Below, in pieces: positions 15,746 to 23,716 of a stretch of 64,000 nt of DNA. The notes under the pieces are model-generated. The model was not told the origin of the DNA. It ran no database searches and worked only from the letters and a program-made list of their open reading frames with translations. The stretch spans positions 124,001 to 188,000 of the forward strand of contig NZ_SJEY01000007.1 of the NCBI RefSeq assembly GCF_004761875.1, in the 5' to 3' direction. Source of the DNA: Roseovarius aestuariivivens. Its GTDB lineage: Bacteria > Pseudomonadota > Alphaproteobacteria > Rhodobacterales > Rhodobacteraceae. The position numbers and the translations under genes are program-made. The first letter of the stretch is position 1. Each line of letters opens with the position of its first letter.

Positions 15746-17625
15746 ATGCCCTTGTGGCAAAAGACATGAACGAGATCTTCGGTCTCGACGATGCAGATGA
15801 GATGATGGACGCCCACCGGGGGCGCCGAAAACGCCGCCACAGACGGCGCAGATATGCGCCCTGCAATTGTCCTCAATGTTCGATGGACGATGAAGATGAG
15901 GAGTTCGAAAACGAGGCCCGTACGTTCGAAGGGGAACACGAGGACGACTTCGACCACGATTTGGAAGACGACGACGACCTGGAAGAGGATGACGACGAGG
16001 ACTTCGGAGAAGAGGACCAGGACGATGCGGATTTCGATGACGAAGGTCTCGCGCTGGACGGATGGGACGACTTCGACGACGACCTGAACGAGGCTCGGCG
16101 CGGTCGTAGAAGACGTCGGCGCAGATATGCGCCCTGCAATTGCCCTCAATGTTCGATGGACGATGAAGATGAGGAGTTCGAAAACGAGGCCCGCACGTTC
16201 GAAGGGGAGCACGAGGACGACTTCGACGACGATGTGGACGAGGACGACGACCTGGAAGAGGATGACGACGAAGACTTCGGAGGTCAGGATGAGGACGATG
16301 CGGATTTCGATGACGAAGGTCTCGCGCTGGACGGATGGGACGAGTTCGACGACGATCTAAACGAGGCTCGGCGCGGTCGCAGGCGACGTCGGCGCAGATA
16401 TGCGCCCTGCAATTGCCCTCAATGTTCGATGGACGATGACGACGAGGATCTCGAAAACGATGCCTACATGTTTGAAGGGGCGCACGAGGACGACTGCGAC
16501 GACGATTTGGACGAGGACAACGAATTCGATGACGCAGAGTCTGACGATGAAGATATCGACACTATGGACTGCCGTTCCAAAGACTTCGAACACGAGCATC
16601 GTGGTGGCGCGGACATGCGGATTCGAAGGCGGAAACGCCGCCGGAGGGGACATGCACCTTGTAGCTGCCCCCAATGCCTGATGGACGATGACGAGGCAGA
16701 GGATTTCGACGACGACTGCGCGGACGACCACGACGATTATGAAGATGACCTCGCAGATCCATATGCGCATGCAGATGCCCAAGAAGATGATGACTTCGAA
16801 GATCGTGAAGGCTGGGGCGAAGATTTCGAAGTAATCGCCGAGGATGATTTCGACATCGATGATGCTGACGACCTCGAGGAGGAAGGCCGGCATATGGACT
16901 TCGCCACCGACGATACCGAGGCAGTCGATGATGAGTATGCTTTTGACGAAGGCGGTTTTGAGTATTTCGATGATATCGAGACCGACGATGATGAAGATGC
17001 GCGGGAGCCGGTGTGGAAAGGGTTCTTCAGCTCCTCGGACAAGGACCGGATTCGCGCCGCCTTGCGCATTGCCGAGAAACAGGCGAAGCGGGCGAAATGT
17101 GTGTTTGACCGCATCGCAAACCAGCGCGGCGGATTGCTAAAACGTGCAAGACGTCGGCGCGCTGCTTATTTCAGGATGCCCTTCGTCCATATGTTTTTCG
17201 GAAGCAAGGCTGTTACGCAGGGCGAAATTCGGCGAATGCACCGCCGGGTCAAGCGCATTGAACGGTCGCTGAGACGCCGCAGAATCCGGTTTGTGAAAGC
17301 CTTTGAAAACACCGGCCGCTGCAAGAAAGGCAGTTCGGCCTATGTGCGTGCTGCCGGCGGTGTCAGGAAGCTGCATATATGCAACAAGTTCCTGCTGAAA
17401 AGTCCCGCGGAGATGGCGCGCACAATCATTCACGAACTGGTGCATGAGATCGGGTTCTGCCACTATTCTACGTCCGGTCGGATACGTTGCACGCGGGCGG
17501 GTGCAAAAACCGTTGAGCAATGTATGTCACTTGCCAGGCGGCACCCGAGAAAAGCTCGAAAGAACCCCCAGAACTATGTGGAACTGTTCGAACGATTATC
17601 GAAATCGGCGCGAACAGGCTGCTAG
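15727..17625 (+). CDS. Arg-rich/CxCxxC/acidic repeat protein with C-terminal metallopeptidase-like domain
   Basis: 632 residues in two parts. Residues about 30-430 hold four copies of a basic run (RRRRRR) leading into YAPCNCPQC (Y43, Y134, Y225; diverged HAPCSCPQC near 309), each followed by a 60-75 residue tract dominated by Asp and Glu. Residues about 450-632 form a compact basic domain homologous to the peptidase encoded just upstream, with H569-E-L-V-H573 and NPQNYVELF; but the aspartate that supplies the third zinc ligand in aspzincins is not at the aligned place (SGRIRC instead of GSDARC). AGAGG lies 5 bases before the start, which overlaps the preceding gene. The repeats look disordered and may bind metal or a basic surface. 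Confidence 0.72.
   Translation: MDRNALNALVAKDMNEIFGLDDADEMMDAHRGRRKRRHRRRRYAPCNCPQCSMDDEDEEFENEARTFEGEHEDDFDHDLEDDDDLEEDDDEDFGEEDQDDADFDDEGLALDGWDDFDDDLNEARRGRRRRRRRYAPCNCPQCSMDDEDEEFENEARTFEGEHEDDFDDDVDEDDDLEEDDDEDFGGQDEDDADFDDEGLALDGWDEFDDDLNEARRGRRRRRRRYAPCNCPQCSMDDDDEDLENDAYMFEGAHEDDCDDDLDEDNEFDDAESDDEDIDTMDCRSKDFEHEHRGGADMRIRRRKRRRRGHAPCSCPQCLMDDDEAEDFDDDCADDHDDYEDDLADPYAHADAQEDDDFEDREGWGEDFEVIAEDDFDIDDADDLEEEGRHMDFATDDTEAVDDEYAFDEGGFEYFDDIETDDDEDAREPVWKGFFSSSDKDRIRAALRIAEKQAKRAKCVFDRIANQRGGLLKRARRRRAAYFRMPFVHMFFGSKAVTQGEIRRMHRRVKRIERSLRRRRIRFVKAFENTGRCKKGSSAYVRAAGGVRKLHICNKFLLKSPAEMARTIIHELVHEIGFCHYSTSGRIRCTRAGAKTVEQCMSLARRHPRKARKNPQNYVELFERLSKSARTGC
15851..16396 (+). repeat. 273-bp near-identical tandem duplication in the repeat protein gene
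   Basis: The word GATATGCGCCCTGCAATTG (last base varies) starts at 15851, 16124 and 16397, exactly 273 bp apart (91 residues), and the intervening sequence is almost the same in the first two units. The third unit keeps about 70 bases before diverging, and a fourth, diverged motif lies near 16640-16680. High identity points to recent duplication. Confidence 0.92.
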
Positions 17626-18080
17626 TTGACCAGAAGAAAACAACATTGTTCTTTGACGCAGGCCGCCATAATCAGATCAGTCTGCTGTCTTTGGTCGGCT
17701 GGGCGACCGCGAAATGCAAGCAGGCCAAACTCAACGACATTCAGAAGCTCGAAAGACCAAAGCCCTCGATTAAATAGCCTCTAAATACCTAACAAAACGC
17801 ACTAAAACCATAAGATCAGTCAAGGAGTGGAGGCGGTAGAGAACGGTTTTCGACATATGAGATTCGTCTGTTGCGAAAAACTTCGCCACCAAATCGCAAC
17901 CGGAACTGAATGTCCGTTTTGACCAGCACCCTTGAATTGCTTGACGACTGCAGCGAACGACCACTCCCGCCCTTTTCAACGAATGCTGCGTTTCAAAGTA
18001 ACGACTGGATTAAGCCCCAAGCAGACATTGCCTGTCGTGTCAGATGCCCGACTGCGAAACGACCTTGCCCTGCCGATGGC
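17626..18080. other. Low-GC intergenic region at the right edge of the capsid-like island
   Basis: About 455 bases with no supported gene. An imperfect AT-rich dyad (about 17634-17660) directly follows the last island gene and might end transcription, but has no T-run. Sequence around 17950-18000 (GAACGACCACTCCCGCCC...) resembles degenerate intergenic repeats that I associate with roseobacter genomes; this is a memory-based impression. No integrase, tRNA or IS end is visible. Confidence 0.5.
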
Positions 18081-18632
18081 TCAAAGCAGCCGCAGCAGCA
18101 GAACCACAACCGCCACCGGCACCAAAGCCACATGCAGCACCATGTCGAACCAGTTGCTGCTGCCCCAGCCCAGCACCCAGAAAAGCTGCCCCAGCACGGC
18201 CACGCCCGCCAGAAACCAGTTGCCAGTCAGGAACGCATAGAGGCAAAGCGCCAGCACCATTCCCCCCACGGGCCATGGCGCGTAGCCGTAGCGATAGAGA
18301 TCGGCCGGGATCACCCCGAACGCCGAGCAGAGAAAACCCACATAGAGCGCGAGAAAAACCAAGATCTCCCACGTGGCGAAGCCCGGCACCTCGGCGCCAA
18401 GGCTCACCGCCATATGCCGCGCCGCCAGCGCGGGCAGCATCACGCCGAAAGGTGCCAGCACCGCAATGAGACCCGACACGGCCACGGTCTCGCGCGCCAG
18501 CGCCACGGTCAACACGCCCATCACGGCCCCGATCACCGCCGCAACCGACGGCGCCAGGACCAGTCCCGTCAGGGCAAAGACGACCCAGCCCAGCACCAAT
18601 GCCAAAGCGGCAGAGGCCCCGATCCCGCTCAT
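18081..18632 (-). CDS. Small polytopic membrane protein, unknown function
   Basis: 183 residues, almost entirely hydrophobic, with about six predicted helices (for example LALVLGWVVFALTGLVL and VALVPVAVVVLLLRLL at the C-terminus). Start at 18632 overlaps the upstream sialidase-like gene's stop in an ATGA arrangement, so translation is coupled and the two products may act together at the membrane. No family motif recognised. Confidence 0.78.
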   Translation of the reverse strand: MSGIGASAALALVLGWVVFALTGLVLAPSVAAVIGAVMGVLTVALARETVAVSGLIAVLAPFGVMLPALAARHMAVSLGAEVPGFATWEILVFLALYVGFLCSAFGVIPADLYRYGYAPWPVGGMVLALCLYAFLTGNWFLAGVAVLGQLFWVLGWGSSNWFDMVLHVALVPVAVVVLLLRLL

Positions 18633-19747
18633 GCCCGGCTCCAATCGCCTTGCAGAAGACGCACGCGAAGCCCGGTCTTGTTGCCGACCGAATACGCCAG
18701 GATCAGCCCGCCCCCTGGCTGCGCGCGCAGCACCGGATAGCGTGCACCGGCCCCGTTCTCTTCGAGCACCTCCAGCACGCGCCAGCTTTCGCCCCCGTCC
18801 TGCGACATCAGAAGGCTAAGCCGGTCCCCGCCCGCCGGATCGTCATTCGCCGCCATCAGGATCTGCCCGTCCCCAAGATTCAAGGCCGCCACCGGCGCGC
18901 TCGGGTTGGGCAGGTCCGTGGGCGCAACAGGGCTCCAGTACCGCCCGCCATCCGCCGTCCGGCTGACCAATAGCCGTCCCGAGGGCTCGAAATCGCGCAG
19001 AAACGCCACCGCGTGGCCCTGATCCAGCGGCACGATCATCGGCTGGATCGGCTTGCCCGCACCCGCCATCCGTGCGGTATCGCGCACCCGGCCCCGGGCG
19101 TCGAAACGAACCAGGACGCCGTGCGCCGCGCCCATCTCGAAATAGGCAGGCAGGCCGAAACTACCGTCTTCGAACGCCACCATCGGCGATTTGACAAGGT
19201 GCGACCGGTTAAGAAAGGGCGAGAGGTTCAGCTTGCGCGCCGCCTGCGGCCCCGCCTCGCCCAGTGTCACATCGGCGACCGACGCCATCGCCCATCCGCC
19301 CACCGAGACGACCGTGGCAAAAACACCGCCCGGACGCGCCTCGTTTTCCACCGTGTTGCCCAGCGTCACCACAAGCTGGTGCGGGTCCATCGCTTTACCC
19401 AGCCCCGCGCGTGTCATGCGTGGCCCATGCGCCACGGTCTGCCAGCCCTCTGGAAACTGCCGGAACGCAGCATGATGAATATCGACATCCGCCTGCGCCT
19501 CGGCAGAACCTTCGAACCACAGGACGTCAAAACCCCCCTCGCCCATCACGATCGTCGGGGAATGGGCCTGGCCGGTCTCGATTGCATAGTCGAACAGGGT
19601 CTCGATGCGCGCAGCACCGGGCGTCATCGCAACGGGTGCGGGCATGGCGAACCGCCAGACTGGCGGGCTGTCGCGGCGCAGGGCCCAAAGGCTCAGGATC
19701 ACGCTCAGACCGGCAAGCCCGGCAATCGCGATATGTGCCAGCCCCAT
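18629..19747 (-). CDS. Sialidase-like BNR/Asp-box protein, membrane anchored
   Basis: 372 residues. A single N-terminal hydrophobic helix (about 5-22) anchors a six-bladed-propeller-type domain. Asp-box (SxDxGxxW) motifs are seen as SRTADGGRYW and SQDGGESW. Related proteins are annotated exo-alpha-sialidases, but the classical sialidase arginine triad cannot be confirmed by eye, so glycosidase activity is only possible. It is coupled (ATGA) to the downstream membrane protein and follows the quinone oxidoreductase gene by 7 bases. Confidence 0.78.
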   Translation of the reverse strand: MGLAHIAIAGLAGLSVILSLWALRRDSPPVWRFAMPAPVAMTPGAARIETLFDYAIETGQAHSPTIVMGEGGFDVLWFEGSAEAQADVDIHHAAFRQFPEGWQTVAHGPRMTRAGLGKAMDPHQLVVTLGNTVENEARPGGVFATVVSVGGWAMASVADVTLGEAGPQAARKLNLSPFLNRSHLVKSPMVAFEDGSFGLPAYFEMGAAHGVLVRFDARGRVRDTARMAGAGKPIQPMIVPLDQGHAVAFLRDFEPSGRLLVSRTADGGRYWSPVAPTDLPNPSAPVAALNLGDGQILMAANDDPAGGDRLSLLMSQDGGESWRVLEVLEENGAGARYPVLRAQPGGGLILAYSVGNKTGLRVRLLQGDWSRA

Positions 19748-19754
19748 CGCGTCC

Positions 19755-20738
19755 TTATCCCACCTTCAGAACGATTTTGCCGATGTGATCCCCGGCCTCC
19801 ATCCGCGCGTGCGCCTCCGCGGCGCGCTCAAGCGGAAACTCCTGGTCCATCACCGGCGCAACGCGCCCGGACGCAAGCAGCGGCCAGACACGGGCGCGCA
19901 AATCCTCGGCAATACGCGCCTTGGCCAGTACGCTTTGCGGGCGCAGGGTCGAACCGGTGATCGTCAGCCGCCGGGTCATAACCTCGGTAAAGTTCATCTC
20001 GTCCTCGGGTCCCTGCAGAAACGCGATCTGCACAAGTCGGCCCTCGTCGGCCAAAGCCCGGAGATTGCGCGGAAGATACGGCCCGCCCACCATGTCGAGG
20101 ATCAGGTCCGCGCCGCCATAGCCACGCATCTCTGCCACGAAATCCGCCTCGCGGTAGTTGATCGCCCGCTCCGCGCCAAGAGACTCGCAGACATGGCATT
20201 TCTCGCCTGAACCGGCGGTCGCGAACACCCGCGCGCCAAAGGCCCGGGCGAGCTGGATCGCCGTGGTGCCGATGCCGCTCGATCCGCCATGCACCAGAAA
20301 CCGTTCGCCGCCCCGCAGCGCGCCACGTTGAAAAACGTTTGTCCAGACAGTGAAATAGGTTTCCGGAAGGCAGGCCGCCTGCCGAAGGTCGAGCCCGTCC
20401 GGAACCGGCAGGCAATGCGCGGCAGGCGTGGTCACATAGTCCGCATACCCGCCGCCGGGTAAAAGCGCGCAGACCGCGTCGCCGACCGCCCAGCCACCCA
20501 CACCGTCGCCCAGCGCCACGATCTCGCCCGCAGCCTCGAGGCCCGGCAGATCGCTTGCGCCTTTCGGCGGGTCGTAAAGCCCCGCGCGCTGCAAAGCGTC
20601 GGGCCGGTTGACGCCCGCATAGGCGACCTTGATCAGCACCTCGCCCGCGCGCGGCTCCGGTCGCGCCCGCGTGCAGGGCTGCAAAACGTCCGGCCCGCCC
20701 GCTTTCGTGATTTCGACCGCGCGCATCGTCTCCGTCAT
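19755..20738 (-). CDS. NAD(P)H:quinone oxidoreductase (zeta-crystallin type)
   Basis: 327 residues of the medium-chain dehydrogenase family without the structural zinc cysteines. The N-terminal MRAVEITKAGGPDVL, the AGVNRPDALQRAGLY segment and the cofactor motif HGGSSGIGTTAIQLA are typical of quinone oxidoreductase/PIG3-like enzymes, which reduce quinones with NADPH. The start may be the Met at 20738 or 20726. It lies 4 bases after the COQ9-like gene and 7 before the sialidase-like gene, forming a minus-strand operon. Confidence 0.9.
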   Translation of the reverse strand: MTETMRAVEITKAGGPDVLQPCTRARPEPRAGEVLIKVAYAGVNRPDALQRAGLYDPPKGASDLPGLEAAGEIVALGDGVGGWAVGDAVCALLPGGGYADYVTTPAAHCLPVPDGLDLRQAACLPETYFTVWTNVFQRGALRGGERFLVHGGSSGIGTTAIQLARAFGARVFATAGSGEKCHVCESLGAERAINYREADFVAEMRGYGGADLILDMVGGPYLPRNLRALADEGRLVQIAFLQGPEDEMNFTEVMTRRLTITGSTLRPQSVLAKARIAEDLRARVWPLLASGRVAPVMDQEFPLERAAEAHARMEAGDHIGKIVLKVG

Positions 20739-20742
20739 GGGG

Positions 20743-21426
20743 TCAACGGCTCCAGCGGCCCGGCATGCCGGTGGCGCCGCGGCCTTGCGGCGGGCGCACC
20801 TTGCCCAGCACCGCCATCGGCCCGGCCATCAGGGAACTCAGCACCTTGTTCTCCCTGACCTGCGCCTTGATCTTCTCGATCTGCATCACGTTGTCGATCC
20901 GACGGTCCAGGAATTCCCAAGTGCGCGCGTGGCCTTCGCTCTCGTCACCAAGCCAGTAAAGGACCGTCGCGGAATAGACCCCGGCCAGCGTGGCGCGTTT
21001 CGTGTACCAATTGATGTCGTCCGACGTGTCGCCCAGCGCGGTCCAGATCCTGTCGCAGGTGCCCCAGATCGCCCTCGACCCGTCCATTGCGTAATGCGGC
21101 AGCGCGAAAAGAGTCGCACCGCGTCGCACAAGCTCCTTGTCCTCGACCACCTCAAGCCGGAACCGAACCGCGGCGGCGATACGGTCGCGGAACCGCATAT
21201 CCGCAAGATTCGCCTCGTCGAGCCGCAACAGCATCGCCTGATCGCCCTCTTCGTGGAACGCCAGCGCCAGGTCGACCGCGCCGCGCGGACAGGCCGCCTG
21301 CGCCAGTCCCCGGCTGATTCCAATATCCTCCATCGCCGCGCGCAGTGCCGCGTCTGTCCAGCCATCGAAGGGCACATGCGGCTTGATCGCCTCCAAAAGC
21401 TGCGCTTTTACGTCCGTGTCCGTCAT
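20743..21426 (-). CDS. COQ9-family protein
   Basis: 227 residues. COQ9 proteins have a TetR-like fold, bind lipids and help COQ7 hydroxylate demethoxyubiquinone. Family marks include AMEDIGISRGLAQAACPRGAVDLALAFH near the N-terminus, and the C-terminal TWEFLDRRIDNVMQIEKIK. The start at 21426 (MTDTDVK) is preferred to 21468 because a GGGAG site adjoins it and the longer form reaches into the rpsU promoter. It heads the operon with the quinone oxidoreductase, an apt neighbour for a ubiquinone factor. Confidence 0.9.
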   Translation of the reverse strand: MTDTDVKAQLLEAIKPHVPFDGWTDAALRAAMEDIGISRGLAQAACPRGAVDLALAFHEEGDQAMLLRLDEANLADMRFRDRIAAAVRFRLEVVEDKELVRRGATLFALPHYAMDGSRAIWGTCDRIWTALGDTSDDINWYTKRATLAGVYSATVLYWLGDESEGHARTWEFLDRRIDNVMQIEKIKAQVRENKVLSSLMAGPMAVLGKVRPPQGRGATGMPGRWSR

Positions 21427-21461
21427 CTCCCAAAGGCCTCCTGACCGGTTCGGTGTTACCC

Positions 21462-21490
21462 TAGACAAACTATGGCGGCTTTGCTATACG
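21462..21490 (+). promoter_or_regulatory. rpsU promoter
   Basis: TAGACA, 17-base spacer, TATACG; about 55 bases before the rpsU start. A good sigma-70-type match with a short leader. Confidence 0.65.
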
Positions 21491-21543
21491 GCCACCTCCT
21501 GCAATTCGACGCAACTCAAACTTAGAAAGGTGGTGACAACCAC

Positions 21544-21750
21544 ATGCAGGTCAGTGTTCGCGACAACAATGTCGATCAGGCGCTTCGTGCCCTGAAAAAG
21601 AAACTGCAGCGTGAGGGCGTGTTCCGTGAAATGAAGCTTCGGCAGCATTTCGAGAAACCGTCCGAAAAGCGTGCGCGCGAAAAGGCCGAGGCCATCCGCC
21701 GTGCCCGCAAGCTGGCGCGGAAAAAGGCGCAACGCGAAGGTCTTCTCTAA
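21544..21750 (+). CDS. rpsU: 30S ribosomal protein S21
   Basis: 68 residues, full length for S21, which helps in initiation of translation. [25 protein letters not shown] and the basic C-terminus [15 protein letters not shown] are diagnostic. A strong GAAAGGTGG ribosome site lies 10 bases before the ATG, and a terminator follows, so it is monocistronic. Confidence 0.97.
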   Translation: MQVSVRDNNVDQALRALKKKLQREGVFREMKLRQHFEKPSEKRAREKAEAIRRARKLARKKAQREGLL

Positions 21751-21793
21751 GGGACCCGCTTCGGTTCTTGCGAAACTACGAAAAACGATGACG

Positions 21794-21826
21794 ACCCCCG
21801 GGCAGCCGCTTCGGGGGTTTGTCTTT
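21794..21826 (+). terminator. Rho-independent terminator after rpsU
   Basis: ACCCCCG/CGGGGGT stem (21794-21800, 21812-21818) followed by the T-rich TTGTCTTTT tract, 44 bases after the rpsU stop. Confidence 0.85.
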
Positions 21827-21979
21827 TCCGGCCCCGCATTTCGCGCCAGATGATGAGAAATTCCGCACGTCGTCGCAGGTGCCGCACATTCCGCCGCACT
21901 TGGGCCATCTTGCATTGACGCGCTCCGGCAGGGCCTCTGGTATGGGCGCACCCGTCACGCGTCAGCCAAGAGAGGCGAT

Positions 21980-23236
21980 ATGTTTAAGGTTCTTTTCAGC
22001 GTTTGGGCGCTGCTTCTGGGCATCGTGCTGATCATGCTGGGCAACGGCATGCACTTCACGCTCATCGGCCTGCGCGGCGATCTCGAAGGGTTTTCCGCCT
22101 CCGAACTCGCCGTTGTGACGTCCGGCTACTTCATCGGTTTCCTGTCCGGCGCGCGCCTGACCCCGCTTTTGATCCAGCGTGTCGGCCACGTGCGTGTCTT
22201 CGCGGCTTTGGGCAGCTTCATGTCCGGCGCGCTCATCGCCTTTACCCTTCTGGCCGAACCTTGGTCCTGGACGCTTCTGCGCATCCTTATCGGCTTTTGC
22301 ATGTCAGGGATCTACGTGGCCGCCGAAAGCTGGCTCAACAATGCCGCCACCAACGAAAACCGTGGCAAGCTTCTGTCGGCCTACATGATCGCGCAGACCC
22401 TCGGGATCATCGGTGCGCAGGGCCTGCTCACCTTGGGCGACGCCGCCACCGCTTCGCTTTTCATCGGGGCCTCGATCCTCGTCTCGATCTCCTTCGGGCC
22501 GATCCTTCTGTCGGTCACGCCGGCGCCCGCCGTCGAAGTGGCGAAACCGATGTCGCTGCGCAAGCTTTTCGTCTGCTCGCCCCTCGGTACGGTGGGCATC
22601 TTTCTTCTGGGCAGCGTTTACGCCACGCAATCGGGTATGGGCGCGGTCTTCGGGGCGCAGATCGGGCTGTCGGCCGTACAGATCTCGCTTTTCGTGGCAA
22701 TGCTCTTTGCCGGCGCGCTTCTGTTGCAATACCCCATCGGGTGGCTTTCGGACCGGATGGACCGCCGCACGCTGATCTTCGGCGCCGCCACGATCGGTGC
22801 AGTATCCTGCGCTGTGGGCTACCTCATGGGACAGACGCAGGCGACGCTTCTGTCCGCGGCGTTTCTCGCCGGCGGCGTCACAACCCCGCTCTACGCGCTC
22901 TTTCTGGCCTACACCAACGACTTCCTGTCGGCCGAAGACATGCCGGCGGCGTCCGGCGGTCTTGTCTTCACGTTCGGGCTCGGGGCTATCGCCGGGCCGA
23001 TGCTCACCGGCTGGGCGATGCAGGTGATCGGGCCTTTCGCCTTCTGGCTTGTGCTCGGCGCGACCTTCGCCGCCATCGCGCTCTACGCGCTCTACCGCAT
23101 GACCCAGCGCGCCGCGCCCGCACCACAGGACACCGACAGCTATCTTGGCGTTCTGCCCACCGCGGCCCCGGCAACGGTCGAGGCTGCGGGAACTTGGGCC
23201 GCTGAGCAGGCAGAGGCCGAGCAGGCGCAGGGCTGA
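21980..23236 (+). CDS. MFS transporter (YcaD-like)
   Basis: 418 residues, twelve hydrophobic helices. The N-terminal LGNGMHFTLIGLRGDLEGFS, the SGYFIGFLSGARLTPLLI segment and the loop GWLSDRMDRRTLI between helices 8 and 9 identify the YcaD-type branch of the major facilitator superfamily. Substrate unknown. AGAGG lies 5 bases before the ATG. The last 40 residues are a hydrophilic Ala/Glu/Gln tail. Confidence 0.9.
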   Translation: MFKVLFSVWALLLGIVLIMLGNGMHFTLIGLRGDLEGFSASELAVVTSGYFIGFLSGARLTPLLIQRVGHVRVFAALGSFMSGALIAFTLLAEPWSWTLLRILIGFCMSGIYVAAESWLNNAATNENRGKLLSAYMIAQTLGIIGAQGLLTLGDAATASLFIGASILVSISFGPILLSVTPAPAVEVAKPMSLRKLFVCSPLGTVGIFLLGSVYATQSGMGAVFGAQIGLSAVQISLFVAMLFAGALLLQYPIGWLSDRMDRRTLIFGAATIGAVSCAVGYLMGQTQATLLSAAFLAGGVTTPLYALFLAYTNDFLSAEDMPAASGGLVFTFGLGAIAGPMLTGWAMQVIGPFAFWLVLGATFAAIALYALYRMTQRAAPAPQDTDSYLGVLPTAAPATVEAAGTWAAEQAEAEQAQG

Positions 23237-23259
23237 GCTCTCGCGGCGCGCATTAAGGT

Positions 23260-23553
23260 TCAGGCGATACCTTCCACGACGACAAGGTTTGCGCTGGCCG
23301 TTCTGTGACGGATCTTCGCCAGTTCCACGTAGTCCGGATCGGAATGCCACGCCTTGGCCGCCGCAACAGAGGGAAAGCGCATAATGACCGTGCGCGGCAG
23401 CGCCCACGTGCCCTCCAGAACCTCGGTCTTCGCCGCCGATGTCGCCAGAAGCTCGCCGCCATGGCGCTCGAAGCTGGGCAAAAAGCCTTCAAGATAGGCC
23501 TGATAGGCGTCGGGGTCGTGAATATCGAGCTGACCGATGACATAGGCGGGCAT
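23260..23553 (-). CDS. DUF1330 family protein
   Basis: 97 residues, the usual DUF1330 size; a ferredoxin-like alpha/beta-barrel dimer related to Dabb proteins. The signature YVIGQLDIHDPDAYQAYLEGF, the GGELLATSA strand and WHSDPDYVELAKIRH are all present. Function is not established for the family. It converges on the MFS gene. Confidence 0.9.
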   Translation of the reverse strand: MPAYVIGQLDIHDPDAYQAYLEGFLPSFERHGGELLATSAAKTEVLEGTWALPRTVIMRFPSVAAAKAWHSDPDYVELAKIRHRTASANLVVVEGIA

Positions 23554-23716
23554 GCCGTCACTCCATTACGGGGATCGTGCCACAAGCCTACACCAAACGC
23601 CCTGCCCGTCCGCCTGATTTCGACGCCCCACGACGCGAGGCTTTTTTCATGCCCCGCGCTTGCCCAACCCTTCCCTCTGTCCTAGACCGGTCCAGACGAT
23701 TTCAGGGGAGGCCCAC

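Noticed and set aside
15851-16396. 273-bp repeats considered as a mobile element or CRISPR
   Set aside because: In-frame coding duplication inside one gene, without inverted ends or transposase.
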